Positions 16,574 through 25,676 of a DNA stretch of 40,948 bases are shown here, piece after piece (positions within the stretch are counted from its first letter, which is position 1; the number at the start of each line of letters is the position of its first letter). The DNA lies in NCBI GenBank assembly GCA_031286285.1, contig JAITUN010000287.1, positions 1 to 40,948 on the forward strand, written 5' to 3'. Below the pieces are notes generated by a model. The model was not told the DNA's origin, made no database searches, and was given only the letters and a program-made list of their open reading frames with translations. The DNA comes from Bacteroidales bacterium. Lineage in GTDB: Bacteria; Bacteroidota; Bacteroidia; Bacteroidales; WCHB1-69. The position numbers and the translations under genes are program-made.

Positions 16574-17518
16574 TTATTTTTTTATAGTTGTGTCATCAGA
16601 GTGTTCTTTCCAAAACTCGTAAAAGTTAAACCACTGTTCCGGATATTTACGAACAATCGCATCTAATTCTTTAACATATTTATGGGTTAACCGTATAGCT
16701 TTCTCTTTCTTTGATATCTTACCATCATCCTCATAAGAGATTGGTTTAACATAAATATTATAATTTGACACAGATTTTTTCATCATAAAAATTGCAATAA
16801 CCGGTACATTAAAATGTGCGGCTAATGTAAAAGCGCCGATTGGGAAATCGGCATTTCCAGATAAAAACTCAGATTTCACGCATTTTGTGCTTCCGAGATT
16901 CCGGTCGCAGGTCATACTTACTGCTTCTCCTTCAGACAAAGCCTCTTTTACTGCAAAAATGTGAGAGATATTATCATCAAAAACAGGTATAATGCAAATA
17001 TTATTTGAGTTGAACAATTTCGATCTGTTTTCCATAATCTCTTTTGTTTCCCCTCCAAAAACCAAAACATTAATTCGTTTTATCTCTTGTTTGAGTAAAC
17101 ACCCGCTCAGTTCAAAATTACCGACATGAGAACTAGCAATAATGAATCCTTTTTCGCTTTCTAATAGTTTATGAAAATGCTCATCTCCGGATATTTTCAT
17201 CTTAAAGAAATTTTTCTTTCCAGCGTACACAGCAAACCGATCAAGCATACATTGTCCAAAAATGAAGTGATTATGATAGGTTTTTAGAAATGATTTTAAG
17301 GGAGAATAAGAAAAATGTTTTCTAAAGTATCTATAAATAGCCAAGTATCCTTTTCTTCTAAACAACATATAAAATGGGACGACCAACGCCAAAAAAAAGT
17401 ATCCAACAGTAACATTTGTTAGATGGAACAACAATAGCAATGATTTTTGTCCCAACTTTTTACCACCGGTTACTCCCTGCCAGTTTTTTGTTTTATCTAA
17501 CGTATTATAGATTTTCAT
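16574..17518 (-). CDS. LpxL/HtrB-like lysophospholipid acyltransferase
   Basis: Start at the ATG at 17518 (MKIYNTLDKTKNWQGVTGGK); the longer frame from a TTG at 17542 is not favoured. 314 residues with an amino-terminal hydrophobic helix (LTNVTVGYFFLALVVPFYML) and the HxxxxE acyltransferase box in SSHVGNFELSG. FPIGAFTLAAHFNVPVIAIF and a carboxy-terminal WFNFYEFW are typical of LpxL-like enzymes. Related enzymes are standard members of aryl-polyene and flexirubin clusters, where they are thought to attach the polyene to a lipid anchor. Here it sits 41 bases after the ketoreductase. Confidence 0.88.
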   Translation of the reverse strand: MKIYNTLDKTKNWQGVTGGKKLGQKSLLLLFHLTNVTVGYFFLALVVPFYMLFRRKGYLAIYRYFRKHFSYSPLKSFLKTYHNHFIFGQCMLDRFAVYAGKKNFFKMKISGDEHFHKLLESEKGFIIASSHVGNFELSGCLLKQEIKRINVLVFGGETKEIMENRSKLFNSNNICIIPVFDDNISHIFAVKEALSEGEAVSMTCDRNLGSTKCVKSEFLSGNADFPIGAFTLAAHFNVPVIAIFMMKKSVSNYNIYVKPISYEDDGKISKKEKAIRLTHKYVKELDAIVRKYPEQWFNFYEFWKEHSDDTTIKK

Positions 17519-17559
17519 TTTATTAAATATGAAAAAAATCAAAAAAAGGGTAGTACAGG

Positions 17560-18282
17560 CTACATACCACCATTTATTGAAACCACTTCTCCTGTAATAT
17601 AACCTGCCTTATCGGAAGCGAGGAATCCTACAAGTTCTGCCACTTCTTCGGGCTGTCCAAAACGTCTTACAGGGATCAAGTTTTTGAGTGTTTTTTCATC
17701 CAACTCTTTAGTCATATCAGTAATGATGAATCCGGGCGCTACTGCATTAACGGTTATTTTTCTTGAGCTTACTTCTTGTGCTAATGCTTTTGTTGCTCCT
17801 ATCACTGCTGCTTTTGCAGCTGAATAGTTAGTTTGCCCGGGCAATCCTTTTAATCCAGACAATGAAACTATGTTAATAATTCTTCCATAGCGTTTGGTTA
17901 TCATATCTTTAAGCAATCTGCGGGTTACATAAAAGAAACCATTCAAATTTGTATTGATAACATCTTCCCATTGTTGATTTTTCATAAAAACCATCATGGT
18001 ATCTTTACGAATACCTGCGTTATTAATCAGAATCGCTATATAGTCTTCGGGATTATTTTCCATCCATTTGCTCAGTACATTATCAACATCTTCTATAGAA
18101 CTAACATTGAATGCTAATAATTCAGCTTTTCCGCCGTTAACTTCAATTTGTCGTTTTGTTTCTTCAGCAGCTTCTTTATTAGATTGATAGTTTATTAATA
18201 CAGGGTATCCCATTTCGGATAATTTCAAACATATCGCTCGTCCAATTCCTCTTGAACCACCTGTTACTAAAGCATATTTCAT
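17560..18282 (-). CDS. 3-oxoacyl-ACP reductase (SDR, FabG-like)
   Basis: 240-residue short-chain dehydrogenase. Cofactor motif TGGSRGIGRAI at the start, NNAG at about 88, and catalytic Ser-Tyr-Lys in SLSGLKGLPGQTNYSAAKAA. It ends ITGEVVSINGGM. Its ATG overlaps the ammonia-lyase stop by four bases (ATGA), so the two are translationally coupled. It likely reduces the keto groups during polyene chain growth. Confidence 0.92.
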   Translation of the reverse strand: MKYALVTGGSRGIGRAICLKLSEMGYPVLINYQSNKEAAEETKRQIEVNGGKAELLAFNVSSIEDVDNVLSKWMENNPEDYIAILINNAGIRKDTMMVFMKNQQWEDVINTNLNGFFYVTRRLLKDMITKRYGRIINIVSLSGLKGLPGQTNYSAAKAAVIGATKALAQEVSSRKITVNAVAPGFIITDMTKELDEKTLKNLIPVRRFGQPEEVAELVGFLASDKAGYITGEVVSINGGM

Positions 18283-19823
18283 AATTTACAAAAATTAAGT
18301 TTTTTATTCATCAAATAGTTTTTCATCTTTTCTATTTCTCTGTATTTTGGTGAATCTTCATAAAAAACTGGAAAAAACGCTCTGATTTCATCATAGATAA
18401 TTCGAGATTGTTTAGATATTTTGTCTTGAATATTCAAACAATCAATAGCTTGTGCCAATGCCATAAAATGAATGGATAGCACTTGATACGAATTTTCTAT
18501 CACAGTTTTCGTAATTAGCGCCGAATTTGTGCCCATGCTAACAATATCTTGATTATCGTTATTATTTGGTATACTATGTATAGACATTGGATTTGACAAC
18601 ATTTGACATTCGGCAGTGGTTGAAGTTGCTGTAAATTGAGAAGCCTGCATACCATAGTTTAGCCCTAACACGCCCAAATTGACAAAAGGGGGTAGAATTT
18701 CATTAATCCGGTCATGACAAAGATAGTTCAACTGACGCTCAGCTAACATGGTCAATTTAGTGATGGCAATTTTTACCTTATCCATTTCTAACGATACATA
18801 ATCTCCATGAAAATTTCCACCGTGATATACATTTTGAGTTTCAGGGTCAATAATTGGGTTATCGCAGGAAGAGTTTAATTCGTTTACCAAAATAGTAATA
18901 GCATTTTTCAAGGTATCATAAACTGGGCCTAAAATTTGTGGTACACAACGTAATGAATAATAGGCTTGTACTTTATGGCCAAAAGTTTTGTCCCCATTAT
19001 GTTTGCCGTTATACAGTTCATTTTCACGTTTTAAGATACAGTGACTGTCGGATGCTATTATTCTCATAATACGAGCAACTTCCGACTGACCCTCATGGTG
19101 TTTTGTTTTATTGAGTGCTTCAGCCATCAAATCATCATAAGAAGAGGCTATTTCATTCATGATTACAGAAGCAAGAATGGACCAGTTTAATAATCGTTTT
19201 GCATAAATCAAATTAATGAATCCGATACCTGTCATTACAGAAGTTCCATTTGTAACAGCTAATCCATCCCTTATATGAATTGTGAATGGTTTTAAGTTCT
19301 CTATTTCAAATACTTCTTTTGTACTTCTCCATTTTCCTTTGTAGTGAACTTCACCTTCACCAATTAGTGCCAGCGCAATGTGAGCCAACTGTACTAAATC
19401 GCCACTGGCTCCTACACTTCCGTGTTCAGGAACTAAAGGGCAGATCTCTCTATTTAAAAATTCAATCAATAAATTAACTAAATCAAGATGTACACCCGAC
19501 TTTGCCTGCACAAAAGTACTTAGACGTGCTAACATTGCTGCCTTTACATACAAATTGGGTAAAGGATTTCCAGCTCCGGTTGAATGACTTCTTATGAGGT
19601 TGTACTGAAGTTCTGTGAGCGACTTTTCATCTACCCGATATTGTGCCATCGGTCCAAATCCGGTATTAATGCCATAAATAATTTTGTCGGAAGCAAATTG
19701 TTTCAGAAATTCGAAACAACTTATAATTTGATTTTCAGCATCTTTCGATAATGAAATAGGATTATTGCCAAACAAAATATTCTCAACATCCTCTATTCCA
19801 AAAGTTTGATTAATCGTAATCAT
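18279..19823 (-). CDS. Aromatic amino acid ammonia-lyase (HAL/TAL family)
   Basis: MIO-dependent lyase. The self-cyclising Ala-Ser-Gly triad is in GSVGASGDLVQLAH, with IYGINTGFGPMAQYRV upstream and SIPNNNDNQDIVSMGTN downstream. The sequence pattern, including LQYNLIRSHSTGAG, resembles as I recall it the flexirubin-cluster tyrosine ammonia-lyase of Flavobacterium johnsoniae. The ATG at 19823 (MITINQTFGIEDVENILFGN) is preferred over the ATG at 19841 because it aligns with that protein's start. No hut genes are nearby. The likely role is to make a cinnamate- or coumarate-type starter, although tyrosine and histidine specificity cannot be settled from motifs alone. First gene of the operon. Confidence 0.9.
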   Translation of the reverse strand: MITINQTFGIEDVENILFGNNPISLSKDAENQIISCFEFLKQFASDKIIYGINTGFGPMAQYRVDEKSLTELQYNLIRSHSTGAGNPLPNLYVKAAMLARLSTFVQAKSGVHLDLVNLLIEFLNREICPLVPEHGSVGASGDLVQLAHIALALIGEGEVHYKGKWRSTKEVFEIENLKPFTIHIRDGLAVTNGTSVMTGIGFINLIYAKRLLNWSILASVIMNEIASSYDDLMAEALNKTKHHEGQSEVARIMRIIASDSHCILKRENELYNGKHNGDKTFGHKVQAYYSLRCVPQILGPVYDTLKNAITILVNELNSSCDNPIIDPETQNVYHGGNFHGDYVSLEMDKVKIAITKLTMLAERQLNYLCHDRINEILPPFVNLGVLGLNYGMQASQFTATSTTAECQMLSNPMSIHSIPNNNDNQDIVSMGTNSALITKTVIENSYQVLSIHFMALAQAIDCLNIQDKISKQSRIIYDEIRAFFPVFYEDSPKYREIEKMKNYLMNKKLNFCKL

Positions 19824-19920
19824 TTCACTAATATACTCCAATTCTAACTATTTTGTAATTTTATAATTTTCAGAATTATAGCTAACAAATTAATATTATT
19901 GTTATTTTTTTTTTAAGAGT

Positions 19921-19931
19921 GCAAAAATATA
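19921..19931 (-). promoter_or_regulatory. Putative promoter -7 element of the pigment-type operon
   Basis: The minus strand reads TATATTTTTGC, leaving a leader of about 90 bases before the ammonia-lyase ATG. Confidence 0.55.
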
Positions 19932-19969
19932 AAAATATGATTACCGAATTTCTTTTAAGGAGTGCATGT

Positions 19970-22900
19970 TTAAAAATCCAACCCAAGAGAAAACATCAAC
20001 ATCCCATTTTTCCTGTAAATCTTCATATTTTCTAATCCCCAAGCATAATCTAAACGCAGGAAGTAGCCGAATAAAGAAACGCGTAACCCCATTCCAAAAC
20101 CTTGTACCCAAGGATCTACTTGTCGGCTGATTTTTGCCGTAATATTGCCGTCATAAATCCAACGGGTATATAAACAGTTGGCTTTCGAGTAAGGCGTAAT
20201 ACCCGTCCATGCCGTTCCGATTTCTCCAAAGACTAAGAATTGAAATGAGTTTAAAATTTGGTTTGACAATTTTCTGCCTGCTATCAATTGCACGAAAGGC
20301 ACTCGCAACTCAGTACTCAACAATAAGAAAGAAGTACCGTTCCGTATATTCTGCTGAAAACCGCGCATATTTGTAGCCAAGGTCTGATAGGCGTAATTTT
20401 TTGACATATCTGTCCAATTATCTCTATCAAAACTTGCAAAAATCCAGTTATCTACGCCGCCCATGTAATACACAAGCCGTGCGGTGCCAAAGTTGGTACT
20501 TCCCGCCAAACGGGTAGCCCAGGTTATATTTTTAAATACTTTTACCGATTTTCTAATATCAAAACCTATTACAAACAGATTTACTTTTCCATATTTCAAG
20601 TTTTCGAAGTAGGTTGCCAAACATTGATTGTACTCTACCCACACTTTCGCTTTTGTGCCACGCCACAAGTTGATGTCCAATTCTTTACTTGAGTCGAAAA
20701 TATATGATACTTTAAACCCGCCCCAGATTTTGTTTTCATTGGGTGTGCGCAACGTTTGGTCGTCCATAGCACCCAAAACGAAATTCTCATACCTGCCCGT
20801 AAAAGTAAAGTGCATTGTATTGTATCTGTTAAATGGATATTTCATAATGTAAAATACGCTATTTGAGTGTTGTTTCACAATTCCCCATCCGACCGACTCC
20901 TTAATAGCCTGACGATAAAACACTACTTGATGATCTAATCGGCGCTTCAGGTTTTCATAACTCAGCATAATTTCATTAGATGACAAATCGAAAGAGATTC
21001 TAAATCCGCCTGAAATTCTATAGTTTTCAAAAAGGTCATTAACTCCCATCATTATCAAAGCGTTGATCCCGGTATTCAAATAAATGGGGGAACTGCCTCC
21101 GGTAAATTGCTGATATGATGCATTAATAAAGCTAAAATCAACTTGCGTAATCATTTTGTTTACCGTAAATTGCACATTGTAATTGCGGGCTACTTGTTGC
21201 CGATATTCAATGCCGTCGGAAAGTATATTCGGTTGCAATCCCATCACATTTTTTGCCGGAGAAATAGAATCACCGGATATTGTAATGATTTTGGGAATCA
21301 AATCACTCCTGTACATTTGACGTAAGCCCCGTTTTTTACCATCTTTTGTCAAAGGAAATTGCGGAGTACGCGCCTTGACACTATCTTTTTTTGTTTGTGT
21401 AAGGATAGACTTTTGCAACATATTTGACGGAGCAAGAGGCGCAAGAGGAGATCCTGGTTTTTCAAAAGAGAATAGATACATCTGCGTTGTTCCCTTATGA
21501 TACAAAATCTCTCCCAGCATATTGTGCTCCGGTCTATAATCATGTTCAAAGATCGAATACACATAATCAGTCAGAGGCGCAGTTTTAGCAAAATGAGCAT
21601 AATGAACAATGGTGTCAATTTTTGTAATCGTACTGTCAAATTTCGCTATATAACGATTGGTAATTCCATTTTCATCGCTCAAGTACAACACTTCCCCGTT
21701 TTCCAAAACACGAGGATCTTTCTCATTTGCATCAGGCGTATCGGTTACTCGAAGCAGTTGTTGAGCATCTTTATTCGGATTGTAAACAAAAAGATCATAA
21801 CTATTTAGGGATTCTTTTTCATAATGTTTTTTAGAATTTAAAGAATCGGTTGGACGGTTTGAAGAAAAGATGATTGATTTTCCATCATTGAGCAAACGGG
21901 GGTTTAATTCATCATAAATATCGTTGGTAATATTTTCTAATCCCATGGCATGAATGTGATACAGATAGATGTCCGACTGTCCGTTTTTCACCCCCGAAAG
22001 CAGCAATGTAGTTCCGTTCGGCATATAGCTCCAATCTGTAATTTTATCCAACTCAACCAAAATTCGGGGTTGTCGTTTTTTTGTACTAACTACCACCGGA
22101 TAATAATAGGATTGAACTGTTTTAATCTTTTTTGTACGTCCTTTATCTTCTGTAGTAAATCCTAATATTTCGCCGTTTGGGTGCCATGCTAATTTTGGGA
22201 AAGTAAAGTCGGGGTTATCTTCTGTTTTGGCATATTTTCTAAAAACCACTTTTGGCTTTTTATCTTCGGGGGTTTTTAGCCACACCTTTATTTGTCCGGC
22301 TTCATTGGTAGTGTAGGCGTAGCTTTCTCCATCGGGAGCAAGGGATAGTTCGCCATACCTACGTGTAGTTTTTACTTTCTTTACCAACGGCTGTGTTTCC
22401 GGTTTTTCGCGGTTTTTATCTTTCCCGAATGCCACTACGTAAAAACGGTAATAATCTTCTAACAGTTGTTTGAACTTAATTCCGGTAGCGTATGTAAATC
22501 CTTTTTCTACATTTCGTGTGGAGCGGCAGGCGTGCAAAATGGTAGCAATAGCGTTTTCCCCGTATCTGTCTGTAATAAATCTCCAAAATGCGTGTCCGGC
22601 AAGGGTGGCATCCAATGGGGATAAGTGAGCTAATTTTCTGAAACGTTTCGATAGAATACCATCTTTTACTTTAGCATCCAATTCACTATTCCAGTTTTCT
22701 GCCATATAGGAAGAGAGCCCACTGTAAAACCAATCAGGTTCATCCATAGTGTATTCCGAAGCAATATTGGCACGTACGTTTTGCCCCTGTATGATTCCTC
22801 TCGCATACACCGATGCTATTCCGCCTCTGATCATCTTATTCAAATTGGTACGATTTCCATCAAAATAAAGATACACTTTCGTGCCGTAAATATTAGTAAT

Positions 22901-23245
22901 TCCTGCCTGATTATAGAAATCATCATTATCATAGTTAAAATTCGATTCTTTAAAATCGGATTGGGTTCGATACACAATAAACTGAATTTTTTTCTCGGAA
23001 GTAAAGTTAAATGTTTTTTCAATTTCCTTAATAATATCGGGTGTAACCACACTTACATAATCGGCAATGGCTCTCGAATTGGGGTAAAAATAGAGGTCAA
23101 ATTGTGGGTTTCGACAATATTGCCAATTGAAATTTTGATATTGTACGCGGCTTTTCCCAAAAGTTAGCTGAGAGCCGTTGTAAAATTGCGCAAAAGCCGG
23201 ACTGATAAGTACAATAAAAAAACAAAAAAGCAATATTCTTTTCAT
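19970..23245 (-). CDS. TolB-like beta-propeller outer-membrane protein with peptidase-MA-like and beta-barrel domains
   Basis: The ATG at 23245 starts a signal peptide (MKRILLFCFFIVLISPAFA); an upstream in-frame start at 23293 lies beyond the promoter at 23264-23275. 1091 residues. Residues about 25-290 resemble the gluzincin-like domain of this family (DEPDWFYSGLSSYMAENW) but no HExxH zinc motif is present; the matching place reads MIRGGIASVYARG. Residues about 290-610 contain TolB/PD40 propeller repeats (LAPDGESYAYTTN, AWHPNGEILGFTT, RLLNDGKSIIFSSNRPTD). The remainder is beta-rich with a carboxy-terminal phenylalanine (MLMFSLGLDF), fitting an outer-membrane barrel. Such about 1100-residue proteins are common in Bacteroidota, with unknown function. 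Confidence 0.83.
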   Translation of the reverse strand: MKRILLFCFFIVLISPAFAQFYNGSQLTFGKSRVQYQNFNWQYCRNPQFDLYFYPNSRAIADYVSVVTPDIIKEIEKTFNFTSEKKIQFIVYRTQSDFKESNFNYDNDDFYNQAGITNIYGTKVYLYFDGNRTNLNKMIRGGIASVYARGIIQGQNVRANIASEYTMDEPDWFYSGLSSYMAENWNSELDAKVKDGILSKRFRKLAHLSPLDATLAGHAFWRFITDRYGENAIATILHACRSTRNVEKGFTYATGIKFKQLLEDYYRFYVVAFGKDKNREKPETQPLVKKVKTTRRYGELSLAPDGESYAYTTNEAGQIKVWLKTPEDKKPKVVFRKYAKTEDNPDFTFPKLAWHPNGEILGFTTEDKGRTKKIKTVQSYYYPVVVSTKKRQPRILVELDKITDWSYMPNGTTLLLSGVKNGQSDIYLYHIHAMGLENITNDIYDELNPRLLNDGKSIIFSSNRPTDSLNSKKHYEKESLNSYDLFVYNPNKDAQQLLRVTDTPDANEKDPRVLENGEVLYLSDENGITNRYIAKFDSTITKIDTIVHYAHFAKTAPLTDYVYSIFEHDYRPEHNMLGEILYHKGTTQMYLFSFEKPGSPLAPLAPSNMLQKSILTQTKKDSVKARTPQFPLTKDGKKRGLRQMYRSDLIPKIITISGDSISPAKNVMGLQPNILSDGIEYRQQVARNYNVQFTVNKMITQVDFSFINASYQQFTGGSSPIYLNTGINALIMMGVNDLFENYRISGGFRISFDLSSNEIMLSYENLKRRLDHQVVFYRQAIKESVGWGIVKQHSNSVFYIMKYPFNRYNTMHFTFTGRYENFVLGAMDDQTLRTPNENKIWGGFKVSYIFDSSKELDINLWRGTKAKVWVEYNQCLATYFENLKYGKVNLFVIGFDIRKSVKVFKNITWATRLAGSTNFGTARLVYYMGGVDNWIFASFDRDNWTDMSKNYAYQTLATNMRGFQQNIRNGTSFLLLSTELRVPFVQLIAGRKLSNQILNSFQFLVFGEIGTAWTGITPYSKANCLYTRWIYDGNITAKISRQVDPWVQGFGMGLRVSLFGYFLRLDYAWGLENMKIYRKNGMLMFSLGLDF

Positions 23246-23263
23246 ATTGATTTTCAAATTGTT

Positions 23264-23275
23264 GGCGAAAATATA
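23264..23275 (-). promoter_or_regulatory. Putative promoter -7 element of the TolB-like gene
   Basis: The minus strand reads TATATTTTCGCC, 18 bases upstream of the ATG at 23245. It decides that start. Confidence 0.5.
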
Positions 23276-23295
23276 AAAATATTTTAATTTCAAAA

Positions 23296-23769
23296 TTATT
23301 TATACTTTTCAATATATTCTTTTTCCAAACCTGTCAATTTAGAAATCTCGTCAACAGAATTTCCTTTTCGAAATAGTCTAAGAATTAAGTATTCCATTGA
23401 TTCCCCTATTTCAATAATATTCTTATCAGGGTCATAAAATCTCACGACTTGTTGTTGCCACGGTTGTTCTCTAAGTTCGTGTACAAATTCAACTTGCTCT
23501 GCTTTCAATCTCTCAACAATTCTTTCTAAATTATCATATTCAAAATATAATTCAAAATTGTTTCCCCCGCCCAAAATCTCTTTATTGTTAATAAGCATTT
23601 GGAAATGGGTCCGTAAATGAATAGCAAATCCTCCGAATCCAACATTCCTACCGTAGTCTGATTCTACTTTCTGCTCTAAAACTCTCTCATAAAAATCCCG
23701 AGACCTTTCAATATTCTCAACTGTAATCATGGGGCAAATAAATTTCACTTTTTGTACTTCTTCGTTCAT
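23296..23769 (-). CDS. VOC (glyoxalase/bleomycin-resistance-like) protein
   Basis: The ATG at 23769 (MNEEVQKVKFICPMITVENI) begins a single VOC module. Key spots are ENIERSRDFYERVLEQKVES, AIHLRTHFQML, FELYFEYDNLERIVERL and VVRFYDPDKNIIEIGESME, the last with the DP..N.IE metal-side pattern. The ORF can be read up to 23895, but that part contains the promoter (23852-23859). A carboxy-terminal tail, FRKGNSVDEISKLTGLEKEY, looks like a small helix-turn-helix. 158 residues. Substrate unknown. Confidence 0.85.
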   Translation of the reverse strand: MNEEVQKVKFICPMITVENIERSRDFYERVLEQKVESDYGRNVGFGGFAIHLRTHFQMLINNKEILGGGNNFELYFEYDNLERIVERLKAEQVEFVHELREQPWQQQVVRFYDPDKNIIEIGESMEYLILRLFRKGNSVDEISKLTGLEKEYIEKYK

Positions 23770-23851
23770 ATTATATTTATAAGGACTCCATAAAAAAACA
23801 TTTTGATTTTTCCAAGGCAAGGAGTCAAAAAAACCTTTTGAAAAAACGCGA

Positions 23852-23859
23852 CAAAAGTA
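23852..23859 (-). promoter_or_regulatory. Putative promoter -7 element of the VOC gene
   Basis: The minus strand reads TACTTTTG, an exact TAnnTTTG, 82 bases upstream of the chosen ATG at 23769. Confidence 0.45.
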
Positions 23860-23970
23860 AGAAAAAATAGATACGATTATCTTTTTGTTGTACAAGAGTT
23901 TGGTATATAGAATATTTTGGAAAAAATTAGTTACTTTTCCAAAAATAAGATTTTGGGGAATAAAGTTAAA

Positions 23971-25650
23971 TTATTCGCATGCATCACTTCTTATATACTC
24001 CAAATGTCCTACACAAACCGCTTTGCCGTACCGCAGGAAATGATTCACCGAATCTTTTAGACTGCTACAACGCAAGGCATCAAACAGAAGCAAGTAGGTC
24101 ATAATGATGTATGCCGCCATCTCTACCAAACGACGGGCATGTAAATCAAGCATCTCTTCACTATTCATATTTGAGACCGATTTACGGGCATGTTCATAGA
24201 GCGCTCTCATCGTATTTAATTCAAATTTAACGTGTTCAAATTCCTGAGGGAGTTCTGTCTTTTCAAATATTTCTATCAATGATGAATAGGTTTCGTTAAT
24301 TACAGGGCGAATGGCTGCTACCACTTGCAGTTGCGAGGTGCCTTCGTAAATGGAGGTAATACGAGCATCGCGGTACATTCTTTCCACCGGAAAATCTTTC
24401 ATATAGCCGGTTCCTCCGTGCACCTGAATGGCGTCGTAGCAAATTTGGTTGCAAAATTCGCTTGCCATGAGTTTCAGCATCGGCGTGAGCGCATCGGCTA
24501 ATTTGTTGTAGTACTTCATTTCTGTACGCTCTTCCGGAGTTAGCGGGCGCTCTTTGGCAACCTCTTGCAACAGCTTGTAAATATCCACACAACGGGCGGT
24601 TTCGTACAAAATGGCTCTTGCAGCGTCTATTTTTGCACGCATATTGTGCAACATCTCATACACCGCCGGAAACGTGTTGATGGGTTTTCCAAACTGTTCT
24701 CGTTCCTGAGCATACTTGTGGGCTTCTTGCCAAGCGGCTTCTGCAATCCCCACCGACTGCGCGCCGATGCCCAAACGCGCCCCGTTCATCAACGACATTA
24801 CATATTTGATTAAACCCATTCTACGATCGCCCACCAATTTTGCAGGCGCATTCTTGAATACCAACTCGCAAGTGGGCGAACCTTTGATTCCTAATTTGTT
24901 TTCCAAACGGCGCACAATCACAGCATTATCTCTCTTATCATACACAAAATAAGACAACCCACGACCATCTTTCGTACCCTCTTCCGAGCGCGCTAAAACC
25001 AACTTTATATCTGCATCTCCATTGGTAATGAAACGTTTTACCCCGTTTAGTCTCCAGCAATCGGAAGTCTCATCGAAAGTGGCTTTCAATTGCACGGCTT
25101 GCAAATCGGAGCCTGCATCCGGCTCCGTCAAGTCCATGGAACAAGTGGCGCCTTCGTTGATTCGCGGCAAAAACTCATTTTTAATCTCTTCCGAAGCAAA
25201 TTCGTGAATAGTTTCTGCGCAATCCTGCAGTCCCCAAATGTTGGCAAATCCGCCATCGGCACGCGATACCAATTCTGCCGCCATCACGTAGGGAATCATG
25301 GGAAAATTCAGTCCGTTGTATTTATAGGGCAACGACATTCCGAAGAGTTTGGCATCGGTAAGCGCTTTCAAATTTTCCTGCGTGCCTTTTGCATACACCA
25401 CACGTCCGTTTTCTAAGTGCGGACCCTCCAAATCCACACGCTCCGCATTGGGAGCAATAATATCTCCACAAATTTCACCAATAATTTCCAATACTTTGTC
25501 GTAAGAATCTAAAGCATCTTCAAAATTCAAAGGCGCAATAGAGACCTCTTTAGCATATTCAAAGTTTTTTTCTTTCAATTTCACAATTTTCTCCATCAAA
25601 GAATGAGAGAATTGTTGTTTTAAGATGGGGTTGTCAAGGTAGTAGTTCAT
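23971..25650 (-). CDS. Acyl-CoA dehydrogenase
   Basis: 559-residue FAD-dependent dehydrogenase of the long Bacteroidota form. The core shows TCSMDLTEPDAGSDLQAVQL, KLGIKGSPTCELVFKNAPA, YAQEREQFGKPI, IQVHGGTGYMKDFPVERMYR and the catalytic-base segment DARITSIYEGTSQLQ (Glu present). About 120 extra helical residues follow. It lies 26 bases downstream of etfA, so it probably passes electrons to the EtfAB pair encoded beside it. Acyl chain preference is not readable. Confidence 0.94.
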   Translation of the reverse strand: MNYYLDNPILKQQFSHSLMEKIVKLKEKNFEYAKEVSIAPLNFEDALDSYDKVLEIIGEICGDIIAPNAERVDLEGPHLENGRVVYAKGTQENLKALTDAKLFGMSLPYKYNGLNFPMIPYVMAAELVSRADGGFANIWGLQDCAETIHEFASEEIKNEFLPRINEGATCSMDLTEPDAGSDLQAVQLKATFDETSDCWRLNGVKRFITNGDADIKLVLARSEEGTKDGRGLSYFVYDKRDNAVIVRRLENKLGIKGSPTCELVFKNAPAKLVGDRRMGLIKYVMSLMNGARLGIGAQSVGIAEAAWQEAHKYAQEREQFGKPINTFPAVYEMLHNMRAKIDAARAILYETARCVDIYKLLQEVAKERPLTPEERTEMKYYNKLADALTPMLKLMASEFCNQICYDAIQVHGGTGYMKDFPVERMYRDARITSIYEGTSQLQVVAAIRPVINETYSSLIEIFEKTELPQEFEHVKFELNTMRALYEHARKSVSNMNSEEMLDLHARRLVEMAAYIIMTYLLLFDALRCSSLKDSVNHFLRYGKAVCVGHLEYIRSDACE

Positions 25651-25676
25651 GGGATATGATTTAAAAATATTAAGAT

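Noticed and set aside
23770-23895. Longer start of the VOC protein
   Set aside because: The extra 42 codons overlap a good -7 promoter element and do not resemble the family.
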